Shown: positions 38,968 through 47,360 of the stretch, piece after piece
Numbering within the stretch: the first letter of the stretch is position 1
Layout of the letters: each line of letters starts with the position of its first letter
NCBI RefSeq assembly: GCF_013266755.1
Contig: NZ_JABRWJ010000007.1
Span: 434,001-498,000 of the forward strand
Direction of reading: 5' to 3'
Source: Pseudaquabacterium terrae
Lineage (GTDB): Bacteria > Pseudomonadota > Gammaproteobacteria > Burkholderiales > Burkholderiaceae_C
Length of the DNA: 64,000 nucleotides
Program-made: the position numbers and the translations under genes
Notes under the pieces: generated by a model
What the model saw: the letters and a program-made list of their open reading frames with translations, nothing else
Told to the model about the DNA's origin: nothing
The model's database searches: none

Positions 38968-40470
38968 ATGAGCCACCCCGATTTCCACCCCGGCCACCTG
39001 GTGATGGTCGACCTGCCGGGCACCTCGCTCGACACCGAGTCCGCCACCTTCCTGCGTCGCCACCACATCCGTGCGATCTGCCTGTTCCGCAAGAACCTCG
39101 GCAGCGAGGACGAGGTGCGGCGCCTGATCACCGAGCTGCGCGAGGTGCTCGGCCCCGAGGCGCTGATCGGCATGGACCAGGAAGGCGGCTCGGTCGTGCG
39201 CGCAACCTTCCTGCCGCAGGCACCGGCTGCGATGGCGCTCGGCGCGGCCGACGACGAAGCGCTGGCCGAAGCCGTCGGCGCGGCGGTGGCGCGCGGCCTG
39301 CGCTCGCTGGGCATCAACTGGAACTTCGCGCCGGTGCTCGATGTCAACAACAACCCGGCGAACCCGGTGATTGCCGAGCGCAGCTTCGGCGCCGACCCGG
39401 AGCGCGTCACGCGGCTGGCCGCGGCGTGGATGCGCGGCTCGCTGCGCGAAGGCGTGGCCTGCTGCGCGAAGCACTTTCCCGGCCACGGCGACACGCATGT
39501 CGATTCGCACCACGCACTGCCGACGGTCGACAAATCGCTCGAAGAGCTCGAGGCGCTGGAGCTGATCCCGTTCCGCGCGCTGGCGCACGGCCCCGATGCG
39601 GCGCCGGCGCTGATGACCGCGCACATCGTCTACCCGCAGATCGACGCGGCCCATCCGGCGACGCTGTCGCGCCCGGTGCTGACCGGCCTGCTGCGCGAAC
39701 GCATCGGCTACGACGGCGTCGTGATCACCGATGCCCTCTTCATGAAGGCCGTGCACGAGCGCTACGGCCATGCCCGTGGCGCCGTGATGGCGCTGCAGGC
39801 CGGCGCCGACATGCCGCTGGCGCAGGGCAGCGTGCAGGAGCAGTCCGACACCGTGCAGGCGATCGAGGAAGCGCTGCGCGAAGGCGAGTTGCTGCCGCAG
39901 CAGGCGCAACGCGCCGCGCAGCGGCTGGCGCGCCTGGCGCAGGCGTATCCGGCCACGCCGCGGGTCTACGACGAGGCGCAGCGCGCCCACGACGACGCGC
40001 TGATGCATCGCGCCTGGGCGCGCGGGCTGACGGCGCTGGGCGGCGCGCTGCCACCGCCGCGCGGCGCGGCGCTGCGCGTGTTGACGCAGGCATCCGTCGC
40101 CAGCGATGGCGTCTCCGAAGCCGGCCTGCCGGCCGCGAAGGTGCGCGAGCTCTTCGCCGGTTTCGACAATGTCGAGTTCATCACGCTGCCGGATCTGCAG
40201 GCGATCAACGCCACGAGCTTGCCGCGCGATGGCCGCGTCAATCTGCTGGTATCGAACCAGCGCACGCGCTACCCCGGCACCGCCGCCGCGGCGCGCCCCG
40301 ACCTGCACCTGGCGCTGTGGAACCCGTTCCAGGTGCTCGACATCGCCGCGCCGGCTCTCGTCAGCTGGGGCTACGCCGACGGCGCGCTCGCGGCTGTGCG
40401 CGCCTGGCTCGAAGGCGCCGCCGATGCGCCCGGCCGTGCGCCGGTGGCGCTGGCGCCGCTGTCCGCCTGA
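38968..40470 (+). CDS. nagZ: GH3 beta-N-acetylhexosaminidase (NagZ-like), cytoplasmic
   Basis: A 500-residue glycoside hydrolase family 3 enzyme without signal peptide. NagZ hallmarks: IGMDQEGGSVVR, the general-acid loop KHFPGHGDTHVDSHHALP (Asp-His pair), and the nucleophile Asp in GVVITDALFMKAV. The last 150 residues form an extra domain absent from the about 340-residue E. coli NagZ. NagZ enzymes remove GlcNAc from anhydromuropeptides or chitobiose in the cytoplasm. It lies 5 bp after the deaminase gene and before an AmpG-like permease, suggesting it cleaves what that permease brings in. Confidence 0.9.
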   Translation: MSHPDFHPGHLVMVDLPGTSLDTESATFLRRHHIRAICLFRKNLGSEDEVRRLITELREVLGPEALIGMDQEGGSVVRATFLPQAPAAMALGAADDEALAEAVGAAVARGLRSLGINWNFAPVLDVNNNPANPVIAERSFGADPERVTRLAAAWMRGSLREGVACCAKHFPGHGDTHVDSHHALPTVDKSLEELEALELIPFRALAHGPDAAPALMTAHIVYPQIDAAHPATLSRPVLTGLLRERIGYDGVVITDALFMKAVHERYGHARGAVMALQAGADMPLAQGSVQEQSDTVQAIEEALREGELLPQQAQRAAQRLARLAQAYPATPRVYDEAQRAHDDALMHRAWARGLTALGGALPPPRGAALRVLTQASVASDGVSEAGLPAAKVRELFAGFDNVEFITLPDLQAINATSLPRDGRVNLLVSNQRTRYPGTAAAARPDLHLALWNPFQVLDIAAPALVSWGYADGALAAVRAWLEGAADAPGRAPVALAPLSA

Positions 40471-40504
40471 TCCGCCCCCGCTGCACACGAAGAGGCTCCC
40501 GCCG

Positions 40505-41890
40505 ATGACACCGTCCACGACCGCTTCAGGCGCGCCGCCGTCCGCCGGCAGCGCACCGGCCCGCTCGCCGATCACCTGGGTGCCGAGCCTGTACTTCGTG
40601 CAGGGCCTGCAGTTCTTCGTCGTCATGCTGATAGCCGGCCTGATGTTCAAGAAGATGGGCGTGCCGAACGACCAGATCGCGCGCTGGACCGGCGTGCTCG
40701 GCCTGGCCTGGGCCTTCAAGCCGCTGTGGAGCCCGTTCCTCGAGATGGCGCGCAGCAAGAAGCTGCTGGTGGTGGTGTTCCAGTTCACCGGCGCGGTCGG
40801 CCTCGCGCTGCTGGCGCTGGCGATCCAACTGCCGATGTTCTTCGCCGCCAGCATCGCGGTACTGTTCCTGCTGGCCTACTCGTCGGCGACGCACGACATC
40901 GCCTGCGACGGCCTGTACATGGCGAGCTTGAGCCCGAAGCAGCAGGCCGCCTACGCCGGCTGGCAGGGCGCGTTCTTCAATGCCTCGAAGTTCCTGACGC
41001 TGGGCGGGCTGCTGGTGCTCGCCGGGCACCTCGAGAAAAGCATCGGCGTGCACCACGCCTGGTCGCTGATCTTCGCCTTCCTGGCGCTGCTGCTGGCCGC
41101 GCTGGCCGCGTACAACGCCTGGGCGCTGCCCGGCGGGACATGGGCCCCCAGGTCTCGGCTGCGCCAAGCCCGCCCCCCGGGGGGGTCGAGCGAAGCGGCA
41201 GAGCCGCATTCGCTCGGCGCCGAAGCCCTGCCCCTAAGCATGGACAGCGTACTGAGCACGCTGCGCGAGGTGCTGAAGGACTTCTTCGCCAAGCCGGGCA
41301 TCGGCATGGCGTTTCTCTTCATCATCCTGTTCCGTCTCGCTGAAGGCCAGGTGCAGACGATCGGCCCGCTCTTCCTGATCGAGCCGCGCGACAAGGGTGG
41401 GCTCGGGCTGACCACGGAACAGGTCGGCGGCATCTACGGCACCGCCGGCACCGCGGCCTTCCTGGTCGGCAGCATCCTCGGCGGCTACTTCACGTCGTGG
41501 CTGGGGCTCAAGCGCGCGATGCCGATCCTGATCCTCGCGATGGCGGTGCCGAACGTCGTCTTCTGGTACCTCAGCCTCACGCTGCCGACCGACCTGATCC
41601 ACACCGGCGTCGCGATCAGCGTCGAGATGGCCGGCTACGGCTTCGGCTTCGTCGGCATGATCCTGTACATCATGCAGGCAGTCGCGCCGGGCAAGTACCA
41701 GACGGCCCACTACGCGCTCGGCACCGGCGTGATGCAGCTGGGGTTCATCCTGTCGAAGACGATCAGCGGCGACATCCAGGTCGCGCTCGGCTACCAGAGC
41801 TTCTTCCTGTGGACCATCGCCTGCGGCGTTCCGGCCTTCCTGCTGCTGTTCTTCGTGCGCATCCCGGCGCCGGAGCGTTCCGACCGATGA
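40505..41890 (+). CDS. AmpG-like MFS permease of the GlcNAc operon, with a repeat-derived loop
   Basis: A 461-residue membrane protein of the AmpG/PAT group: VPSLYFVQGLQFFVVMLIAGLMFKKMGV in helix 1, SSATHDIACDGLYM in helix 4-5, and YGFGFVGMILYIMQAVAPGKYQTAHYALGTGVMQLGF late in the second half. AmpG carries GlcNAc-anhydromuropeptides; relatives in chitin-utilisation loci carry chito-oligosaccharides. Between helices 6 and 7 a hydrophilic segment (about residues 212-246) is encoded by DNA like the intergenic REP repeats. The stop overlaps the GH16 start (ATGA). Confidence 0.82.
   Translation: MTPSTTASGAPPSAGSAPARSPITWVPSLYFVQGLQFFVVMLIAGLMFKKMGVPNDQIARWTGVLGLAWAFKPLWSPFLEMARSKKLLVVVFQFTGAVGLALLALAIQLPMFFAASIAVLFLLAYSSATHDIACDGLYMASLSPKQQAAYAGWQGAFFNASKFLTLGGLLVLAGHLEKSIGVHHAWSLIFAFLALLLAALAAYNAWALPGGTWAPRSRLRQARPPGGSSEAAEPHSLGAEALPLSMDSVLSTLREVLKDFFAKPGIGMAFLFIILFRLAEGQVQTIGPLFLIEPRDKGGLGLTTEQVGGIYGTAGTAAFLVGSILGGYFTSWLGLKRAMPILILAMAVPNVVFWYLSLTLPTDLIHTGVAISVEMAGYGFGFVGMILYIMQAVAPGKYQTAHYALGTGVMQLGFILSKTISGDIQVALGYQSFFLWTIACGVPAFLLLFFVRIPAPERSDR
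41139..41240. repeat. REP-like GC-rich repeat inserted in frame in the AmpG-like permease gene
   Basis: This stretch looks like the intergenic repeats rather than MFS sequence. It has CCCCCCGGGGGGG near 41173-41185, a GGGCCCCCAGGTCTCGGCTG start and a CGAGCGAAGCGGCAGAGCCG dyad. It translates to a low-complexity, Arg/Pro/Ser-rich cytoplasmic loop and keeps the reading frame. The exact borders are approximate. Confidence 0.55.
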
Positions 41891-42792
41891 CTCGCTATCA
41901 CGCATTCGGCGCGGCCCTGCTGCTCGCGCCGACCCTGGCCGTGGCCGCTGCGGCCCCGATCTTCTTCGACGACTTCAGCGATGCCGACACCAGCACGCTG
42001 CCCGCCGCCGGTTGGCAATTGCGCAGCGCCGCCGGCCACCCCGGCGTGCCGGGCGGCCAGTGGCGGCCGGACGCGCTGTCCCTGGTGGACGACCCCGCGC
42101 AGCGCGGCAACCGGCTGCTGCGCCTGAGCGCGCGCACCGATGGCACCGGCGAGGGCACCGTGCAGGCGCAGCTCTGCCACCAGCGCAAGCTGCTGCACGG
42201 CACCTACGCCGCGCGGCTGCGTTTCTCGGACGCGCCGACCGCGGGCATCGACGGCGACCCGGTGATCCAGACCTTCTACGCCGTCGCGCCGCTGAAGCAT
42301 GCCTTCGATCCGCAGTTCAGCGAGGTCGACTGGGAGTACCTGCCCAACGGCGGCTGGGGCAGCGACAAGACGCGGCTCTACGGCATCTCGTGGCAGACGG
42401 TGCAGGTGGAGCCCTGGGAGGCGCACAACAGTGCGCACGAGGAGTTCCGCTCCTTCGACGGCTGGCACGTGCTGCTGATGCAGGTCGAGCCGGCGCAGGT
42501 GCGGCTCTTCGTCGACGGCAAGCAGGTCGCCCGCCACGCGGGCCGCAACGTGCCGGTGGTGCCGATGGCGGTGAGCTTCAACCTGTGGTTCTCGCCCGGC
42601 GGCCTGCTGCCGAAAAGTGCCGAGCCGCGCGCCTACACGCAGGACGTCGACTGGGTCTTCCACGCCGCTGGCCGCACGCTGAGCCCGGCGCAGGTGGCCG
42701 CCGAGGTCCAGCGCCTGCGCCGCAAAGGCACGGCGCGCATCGACACCGTGCCGGCGCCTCAGCCCCCTCTCGAGAGCCGCTGTGATTTTTAG
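41887..42792 (+). CDS. Secreted glycoside hydrolase family 16-like protein
   Basis: A 301-residue protein with a signal peptide ending AVAAAA, followed by FFDDFSDADTSTLPAAGWQ. The GH16 catalytic motif ExDxE is present as EVDWE (Glu 146, Asp 148, Glu 150), and the later strands VRLFVDGKQVARHAG and MAVSFNLWFSPGG fit the jelly-roll fold. GH16 enzymes cut beta-1,3-glucan, mixed-linkage glucan, agar or keratan sulfate; which one is unknown. The start overlaps the permease stop, so it is co-expressed with GlcNAc catabolism. It is the last gene of the operon. Confidence 0.75.
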   Translation: MTRYHAFGAALLLAPTLAVAAAAPIFFDDFSDADTSTLPAAGWQLRSAAGHPGVPGGQWRPDALSLVDDPAQRGNRLLRLSARTDGTGEGTVQAQLCHQRKLLHGTYAARLRFSDAPTAGIDGDPVIQTFYAVAPLKHAFDPQFSEVDWEYLPNGGWGSDKTRLYGISWQTVQVEPWEAHNSAHEEFRSFDGWHVLLMQVEPAQVRLFVDGKQVARHAGRNVPVVPMAVSFNLWFSPGGLLPKSAEPRAYTQDVDWVFHAAGRTLSPAQVAAEVQRLRRKGTARIDTVPAPQPPLESRCDF

Positions 42793-42804
42793 CCGTCAGC
42801 GCCG

Positions 42805-43566
42805 CTAGATCGCATTCAGCTCGGCCACGAAGTCGTAGGTGTCGCCGCGGTAGATCGACTGCGACAGCTCGATCGCCCGCCCGTCGCGCAGATAACCCAG
42901 CCGCTCGACCAGCAGCCCCGCATCGCGCGGCTTGGCCTCCAGCAGCTTGGCCTGCTCGTCGTTGAGCAGCAGCGCGTGCAAGCGCTGCAGCGCCCGCACG
43001 GGCCGATGCCCGGCGCGGTCCAGCGCTTCGTAGAGCGACGTATCGACCGCCTCCAGCGACGGCAGCGCAAACGCCGCGATCGTCGCCGTCTCGATCGACA
43101 TCGGCGCGTCGTCGGCATAGCGCAGCCGGTTGAAGCGGTAGACGGTGGTGCCCGGGCTCATCGCCAGCTTCAGCGCCTCTTCCGGCGTCACCGTGCCCTC
43201 GGCCTTCTTCAGCCAGACGCTGCGCGGATTGCGGCCGCGCGCGCGCATGTCCTCGGAGAACGAGGTCAGCTTCGAGAAGTTCTTGTCGATGCGCGTGCAG
43301 ACGAAGTTGCCGGCGCCCTGGCGGCGCTCGAGCAGGCCTTCGTCGGCCAGGCCATCGATCGCCTTGCGCACGGTGATGCGCGAGACGTTCAGATCGGCGG
43401 CGAGCTGGCGCTCCGACGGCAGCGCGTCATCGGGGCCGAGGATGCGCTTCTCGATCGCCTCGCGCAGCGCCTGCTGCAACTGCAAATACAGCGGCTGGTT
43501 GTTGCTCGGGTCCAGCGTGCGCAGGATCTGCGTCAGCGCCGCCGGATGGTGGGCTTCACTCCTCAT
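42805..43566 (-). CDS. GntR/HutC-family transcriptional regulator, copy 1 (NagR/NagQ-like)
   Basis: A 253-residue regulator. The N-terminal winged helix (about 24-90) reads YLQLQQALREAIEKRILGPDDALPSERQLAADLNVSRITVRKAI, and the UTRA ligand domain fills about 100-245 (GTTVYRFNRLRYADDAPMSIETA). HutC-type regulators next to nag genes usually sense GlcNAc-6-phosphate or glucosamine-6-phosphate. An operator-like 18-mer lies 30 bp upstream of its start, suggesting autoregulation. It is convergent with the GlcNAc operon and divergent from a TonB receptor. The protein is identical to the one at 47361-48122. Confidence 0.9.
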   Translation of the reverse strand: MRSEAHHPAALTQILRTLDPSNNQPLYLQLQQALREAIEKRILGPDDALPSERQLAADLNVSRITVRKAIDGLADEGLLERRQGAGNFVCTRIDKNFSKLTSFSEDMRARGRNPRSVWLKKAEGTVTPEEALKLAMSPGTTVYRFNRLRYADDAPMSIETATIAAFALPSLEAVDTSLYEALDRAGHRPVRALQRLHALLLNDEQAKLLEAKPRDAGLLVERLGYLRDGRAIELSQSIYRGDTYDFVAELNAI

Positions 43567-43595
43567 CGCCGGTCTCTTTGCCTCGCCGTTGCTTA

Positions 43596-43613
43596 AGTAC
43601 CACTATCGTACCA
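43596..43613 (-). promoter_or_regulatory. Proposed GntR operator before regulator copy 1
   Basis: Read on the minus strand: TGGTACGATAGTGGTACT, with TGGTA half-sites 11 bp apart as at nagK. It ends 30 bp upstream of the regulator start and contains a possible -10 (TACGAT), so it fits negative autoregulation. Confidence 0.55.
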
Positions 43614-43746
43614 GAAGCGATTGACGTGGCTCCTCGCGCTTGTACTAGGTGGGTGGTGGCACCGCTGCTGCGCAGCCTGCGCCTCGGTACTGGACTGCAT
43701 TTGTAAGCACCGGATTCGGGTAAACGGCTAGACCGGTCCCACAAAG

Positions 43747-43764
43747 TGGTAGTACATTGGTACG
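43747..43764 (+). promoter_or_regulatory. Proposed GntR operator before TonB receptor 1
   Basis: TGGTAGTACATTGGTACG, with the same 11-bp half-site spacing. It includes a possible -10 (TACATT, 43753-43758) with a poor -35 (TAGACC) 18 bp upstream. It lies 71 bp before the receptor ATG. Confidence 0.55.
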
Positions 43765-43834
43765 CATCCACTTTAGACCAAGCGCCCCGGCGCGCAACCC
43801 CACCTCACCCGCCACCCATCTGTACGAGGAGCAC

Positions 43835-46567
43835 ATGAAGGCAACTTTGACACCCATCGCATCGGCCGTCGCGTTCGCGCTGATCGGCACGGTCGCGCAA
43901 GCGCAGCAGCAGACCCAGCAGGACGACAAGAAGGCGCAGCAGGTGGCTCAGGCGCCGCAGGCTCCCGCAGCACCGGCGGCACCGGTCACTGCGCCGATCC
44001 AGCTGGCGCAGGCGCAGACCGCGGGGCCCCAAGCCGGCACCACGCCGCCGCCGACGGTCATCGAGGTCAAGGGCATCCGCGCCTCGCTTGAATCGGCCGT
44101 GAGCGTCAAGCGCAATGCCACCGCCGTGGTGGACGCCGTTTCCGCCGAAGACGTGGGCAAGCTGCCGGATTCCGACGTCGGCGAAGCCATGGGCCGCATC
44201 CCGGGCGTTTCGGTGGGTCGCGATTTCGGCCAAGGCGCTTCGGTATCCATCCGCGGCACCGACCCGCAGATGACCTACACGACGCTGAATGGTCAAACGG
44301 TGGCCTCCACCGGCTGGTATGACCAGAAGGCGATCGACCGCTCGTTCAACTACTCCCTGCTGCCGCCCGAGCTGATCGGTGGCCTGGAGGTCTACAAGTC
44401 GTCCCAGGCCGACCTGACCGAAGGCGGCATCGGCGGCACCGTGATCGTCAAGACGCGCAAGCCGCTGGATCTGGCTGCCAACACTGCCTTTGCGAGCCTC
44501 AAGTTCGGCAAGGGCAGCATCAGCGATTCGAACCGTGAAGGCTCCGCCCTCTACAGCTTCAGGAACGACAGCAGGACGTTCGGCGTGCTGATCGCCGGCG
44601 CGCTCGAAAAGGGCGACTACATCCGCCGCGGCGTCGAATCCGACATGCGCTGGTCCGGCGACGTGGCCCCGACCTCGTTCGTGCAGGAGCGCGAGCGCAG
44701 GGCCCTGGGCCTGACGCTGCAGGCCCGTCCGGCGCAGGGCGTCGACATCAGCCTGAACTACCTGAAGCTCGAACTGGATGCCAACAACTCCAACAGCAGC
44801 CACTACATCTTCACGGGCAACTCCGGCAACTGCGCGCAGACCAATGCGGCCGGCCTGTGCGTGCTGCACACCCGCGCAGCGGGCAACCCGGCCACGGACA
44901 ACGTGTTCCTGCAGAACTGGGTGCGGTCTTCCTCGATGTCTTCGGACAGCCTGGTGCTGGACGGCTCCTTCAAGACCGACGGCTTCAAGCTGTCGGGCGT
45001 GGTGGGCTCGACCAAGGCCGATGGCGGCACCAACCAGACGGCCAATTTCGCCTATGGTCAATGGGCTCCGTTGACCAGCGCGCCGCAGCTGCCCCTCTGG
45101 ACGGGCACGATCGATGCCACCGGCCACCAGATTTCCGTCAAGCCGTCGTCCAACCAGACCATCGGCGTCGGCAACCTCCCTGCCACCTCGTCGCCCGAAA
45201 CCTGGGCCTCCGGCCGCGGCCCCAACGCGGACAAGGAAAACTTCGTCCAAGCCGACGCGACCATCGATCTGAACTGGGGCGGGTTGACGGCGTTCAAGAC
45301 CGGTGCGCGTGCCTCCGAGCACACGTTCACGCGCACCGGGGCGCGTGGCGTGCATGCCGCGACTGCCGTTCCGGGCGCCACGCCGAGCCTGCACGACGGC
45401 ACCCTGGAGGTTGTGGGCGGCTGGAGCATTCCGCGGCCGAACATCGACGCCATGCTGGCCCTGGCCTCGGCCAACATCACCAACTGGGTTGAAGACCGCT
45501 CGGCATACGGGCAGCTGAAGGAGAAGAACAAGGCCTTGTACGGCATGGTCGAGTTCGAGAAGGACGCGCTGCGCGGCAACGCCGGCCTGCGCTACATCCG
45601 CACCAACGTCTCGGCCACCGGCTACAACTTCGACGGCACCCCGACGACCGATGTGGGCCAGAACAACGGCTGGAGCAAGAGCAAGGTCACGCGGCAGACG
45701 AGCTACGACGATGTCCTGCCGAGCATGAACCTCGTCTACTCGCTGAACCAGAACATGATGCTGCGCGTGGCCGCTGCCAAGGCGATCACCCGCCCGAACT
45801 TCGACAACATGTTCCTCACGACGGTGGTCGGTTTCGACGACACCAACGCGCAGAACGACGCGTTCACCTACGGCACGCCGGACCTGAAGCCGCAGAAGTC
45901 CACGCAGTTCGACCTCAGCTTCGAGTACTACTACGGGCGTGGTCGCGGCAACCTGTTGTCGGCTGCGATCTTCCACAAGAAGATCGACAACTTCGTCACC
46001 ACGCAGACCCAGCTGAACCAGCGCGTCGGCACGGTGAGCCCGGACACCGGCCTGGACAACTGGACGATCAACCGCTACGTCAACGCCGGCGGCGGCAGGA
46101 TCAACGGGGTGGAAGTGCAGGCCAACCATGCCTTCGGCAACGGCTTCGGCATGACAGGCAACTACACGTACGCCGATGCCAAGGCACCCGCCACCAGCTA
46201 CCTCGACGAGCTCAACCTCTTCACGCTGTCTTCGCGCCACACCGCCAACCTGGTCGGCTACTTCGAGACCGACGTGTACTCGGCCCGTCTGGCCTACAGC
46301 TGGCGCTCCAAGTACATGGTTCGCGAGAACGGCTGGTACGGCAATCGATTTCACGACGCCATCGGCAGCCTGGACCTGAGCCTGGGCTGGAACATCACCA
46401 AGAACCTGCGGCTGACGTTCGAAGCGCTCAACCTGACGAAGGAAGACGACGTGCAGTACGGCGCAGGCAACGCCGCCAAGCAGCGCGCCTCGCTGCAAAA
46501 TGGCTTCCCGACGTGGTCGTTCAAGGGTGAAACGACTTACCAGGTCGGCCTGAGCGCAAAATTCTGA
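43835..46567 (+). CDS. TonB-dependent receptor 1 of the GlcNAc locus (Xanthomonas/Caulobacter type)
   Basis: A 910-residue outer-membrane receptor from ATG 43835 with GAGGAG just upstream. A signal peptide ending AQAQ is followed by a Gln/Ala/Pro-rich periplasmic linker to about residue 70, then the TonB box TVIEVKGIRAS. The plug contains DVGKLPDSDVGEAMGRIPGV and SIRGTDPQMTYTTLNG, and the barrel ends ETTYQVGLSAKF with a terminal Phe as required for insertion. The DDVLPSMNLVYSLNQNMMLR stretch marks the carbohydrate-type subfamily. With the nag operon next door, uptake of GlcNAc-containing oligosaccharides is likely. A good terminator follows. Confidence 0.9.
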   Translation: MKATLTPIASAVAFALIGTVAQAQQQTQQDDKKAQQVAQAPQAPAAPAAPVTAPIQLAQAQTAGPQAGTTPPPTVIEVKGIRASLESAVSVKRNATAVVDAVSAEDVGKLPDSDVGEAMGRIPGVSVGRDFGQGASVSIRGTDPQMTYTTLNGQTVASTGWYDQKAIDRSFNYSLLPPELIGGLEVYKSSQADLTEGGIGGTVIVKTRKPLDLAANTAFASLKFGKGSISDSNREGSALYSFRNDSRTFGVLIAGALEKGDYIRRGVESDMRWSGDVAPTSFVQERERRALGLTLQARPAQGVDISLNYLKLELDANNSNSSHYIFTGNSGNCAQTNAAGLCVLHTRAAGNPATDNVFLQNWVRSSSMSSDSLVLDGSFKTDGFKLSGVVGSTKADGGTNQTANFAYGQWAPLTSAPQLPLWTGTIDATGHQISVKPSSNQTIGVGNLPATSSPETWASGRGPNADKENFVQADATIDLNWGGLTAFKTGARASEHTFTRTGARGVHAATAVPGATPSLHDGTLEVVGGWSIPRPNIDAMLALASANITNWVEDRSAYGQLKEKNKALYGMVEFEKDALRGNAGLRYIRTNVSATGYNFDGTPTTDVGQNNGWSKSKVTRQTSYDDVLPSMNLVYSLNQNMMLRVAAAKAITRPNFDNMFLTTVVGFDDTNAQNDAFTYGTPDLKPQKSTQFDLSFEYYYGRGRGNLLSAAIFHKKIDNFVTTQTQLNQRVGTVSPDTGLDNWTINRYVNAGGGRINGVEVQANHAFGNGFGMTGNYTYADAKAPATSYLDELNLFTLSSRHTANLVGYFETDVYSARLAYSWRSKYMVRENGWYGNRFHDAIGSLDLSLGWNITKNLRLTFEALNLTKEDDVQYGAGNAAKQRASLQNGFPTWSFKGETTYQVGLSAKF

Positions 46568-46596
46568 GGGCCCGAAGGCTACGGCCCGTCTCCCGC

Positions 46597-46624
46597 AAAG
46601 CCCGGCTCAGGCCGGGCTTTTTTA
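46597..46624 (+). terminator. Rho-independent terminator after TonB receptor 1
   Basis: Perfect 10-bp stem AAAGCCCGGC / GCCGGGCTTT with TCAG loop, followed by TTTA to make a six-T run. It ends 11 bp before the next gene, so that gene needs read-through or its own promoter. Confidence 0.85.
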
Positions 46625-46634
46625 TCCTTGCGCC

Positions 46635-47342
46635 ATGAGTCCACCCGTCACGATACGCATGCCACCCGACATCCAAAGCGTGGACATCGGCGGGCACAGC
46701 ATCGTCTTCATCGACAACTTTTTGCAGGACCCGCAGGCCTTGGTGGAGGCAGCCGCCCAAAGCCCCTTCGAGCGGCCAGCGACGCTGGACGAACTCAAGG
46801 GCTACCCGGGCCTGCGCGCGCCCGCGCCGGCGGCCTACACGCAAACGCTCACGGAGTTGCTGGACCCGCTCATCAAGGTCAATTTCCAGGTACCCGAACA
46901 CCTGGGCGTCAAAGTGGGACTGAGCGCGTTCTCCCTCACCACCGTTCAGCCTGAACAACTGGGGCCCCTGCAGCGCACACCCCACTTCGACGCCAGCACG
47001 CCGTACTACATGGCCGCCTTGCTCTGGCTGTGCGACGAGAGCCATGGCGGCACCGGCTTCTACCGGCACAACGCCACGGGCTGCCAGCGCATCACTGCCG
47101 GGAACCGCGAGCGCTACCTCGACGTTTACAACGAGGAAGTCAATCGCCGCCGCCCGCCGCCGCGCTACTTCGACCGTTCAGACGAACAGTTCACCTTCCT
47201 GGGCATGATGCCCGCCCGCTTCAACCGCCTGGTGGTATATCCCGGCAGCTTGTTGCACAGCGCGTGCATCAACCCCGCCCGCAGCTTGAACAGCGACCCG
47301 CGCAAGGGCCGCCTGACGGTCAACACTTTCTACGATTTCTGA
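46635..47342 (+). CDS. DUF6445-like putative 2-oxoglutarate/Fe(II) oxygenase-fold protein
   Basis: A 235-residue protein without signal peptide. A jelly-roll iron site can be proposed: His 117 and Asp 119 in RTPHFDAS, His 208 in PGSLLHSAC and Arg 226 in GRLTVNTF. This is the H-x-D...H...R pattern of 2OG oxygenases. The overall pattern (FIDNFLQDPQALVEAA, GGTGFYRHNATG, RLVVYPGSLLHSA) fits the DUF6445 family often found next to TonB receptors in Xanthomonas and Caulobacter relatives. Its role is unproven. It is sandwiched between receptor 1 and repeat copy 2. Confidence 0.7.
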   Translation: MSPPVTIRMPPDIQSVDIGGHSIVFIDNFLQDPQALVEAAAQSPFERPATLDELKGYPGLRAPAPAAYTQTLTELLDPLIKVNFQVPEHLGVKVGLSAFSLTTVQPEQLGPLQRTPHFDASTPYYMAALLWLCDESHGGTGFYRHNATGCQRITAGNRERYLDVYNEEVNRRRPPPRYFDRSDEQFTFLGMMPARFNRLVVYPGSLLHSACINPARSLNSDPRKGRLTVNTFYDF

Positions 47343-47360
47343 AAATCCCGGCATGTGCCG

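Larger units (their letters stand above)
42801..43982. repeat. Direct repeat copy 1: GntR gene, divergent promoter region and receptor N-terminus
   Basis: Nearly identical to 47358-48535. It begins GCCGCTAGATCG at the end of the GntR gene and runs through the regulator, the shared intergenic region and about the first 45 codons of the TonB receptor. Differences are about a dozen scattered bases in the regulator, an indel of about 10 bp near 43670 and a few bases near the promoter. The right border is approximate. Confidence 0.9.

Noticed and set aside
43805-46498. 897-codon minus-strand open frame, with a similar one at 48352-51030
   Set aside because: Both are shadows of the TonB receptors. 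That the same kind of frame appears at both places only reflects shared codon bias and the repeated start.
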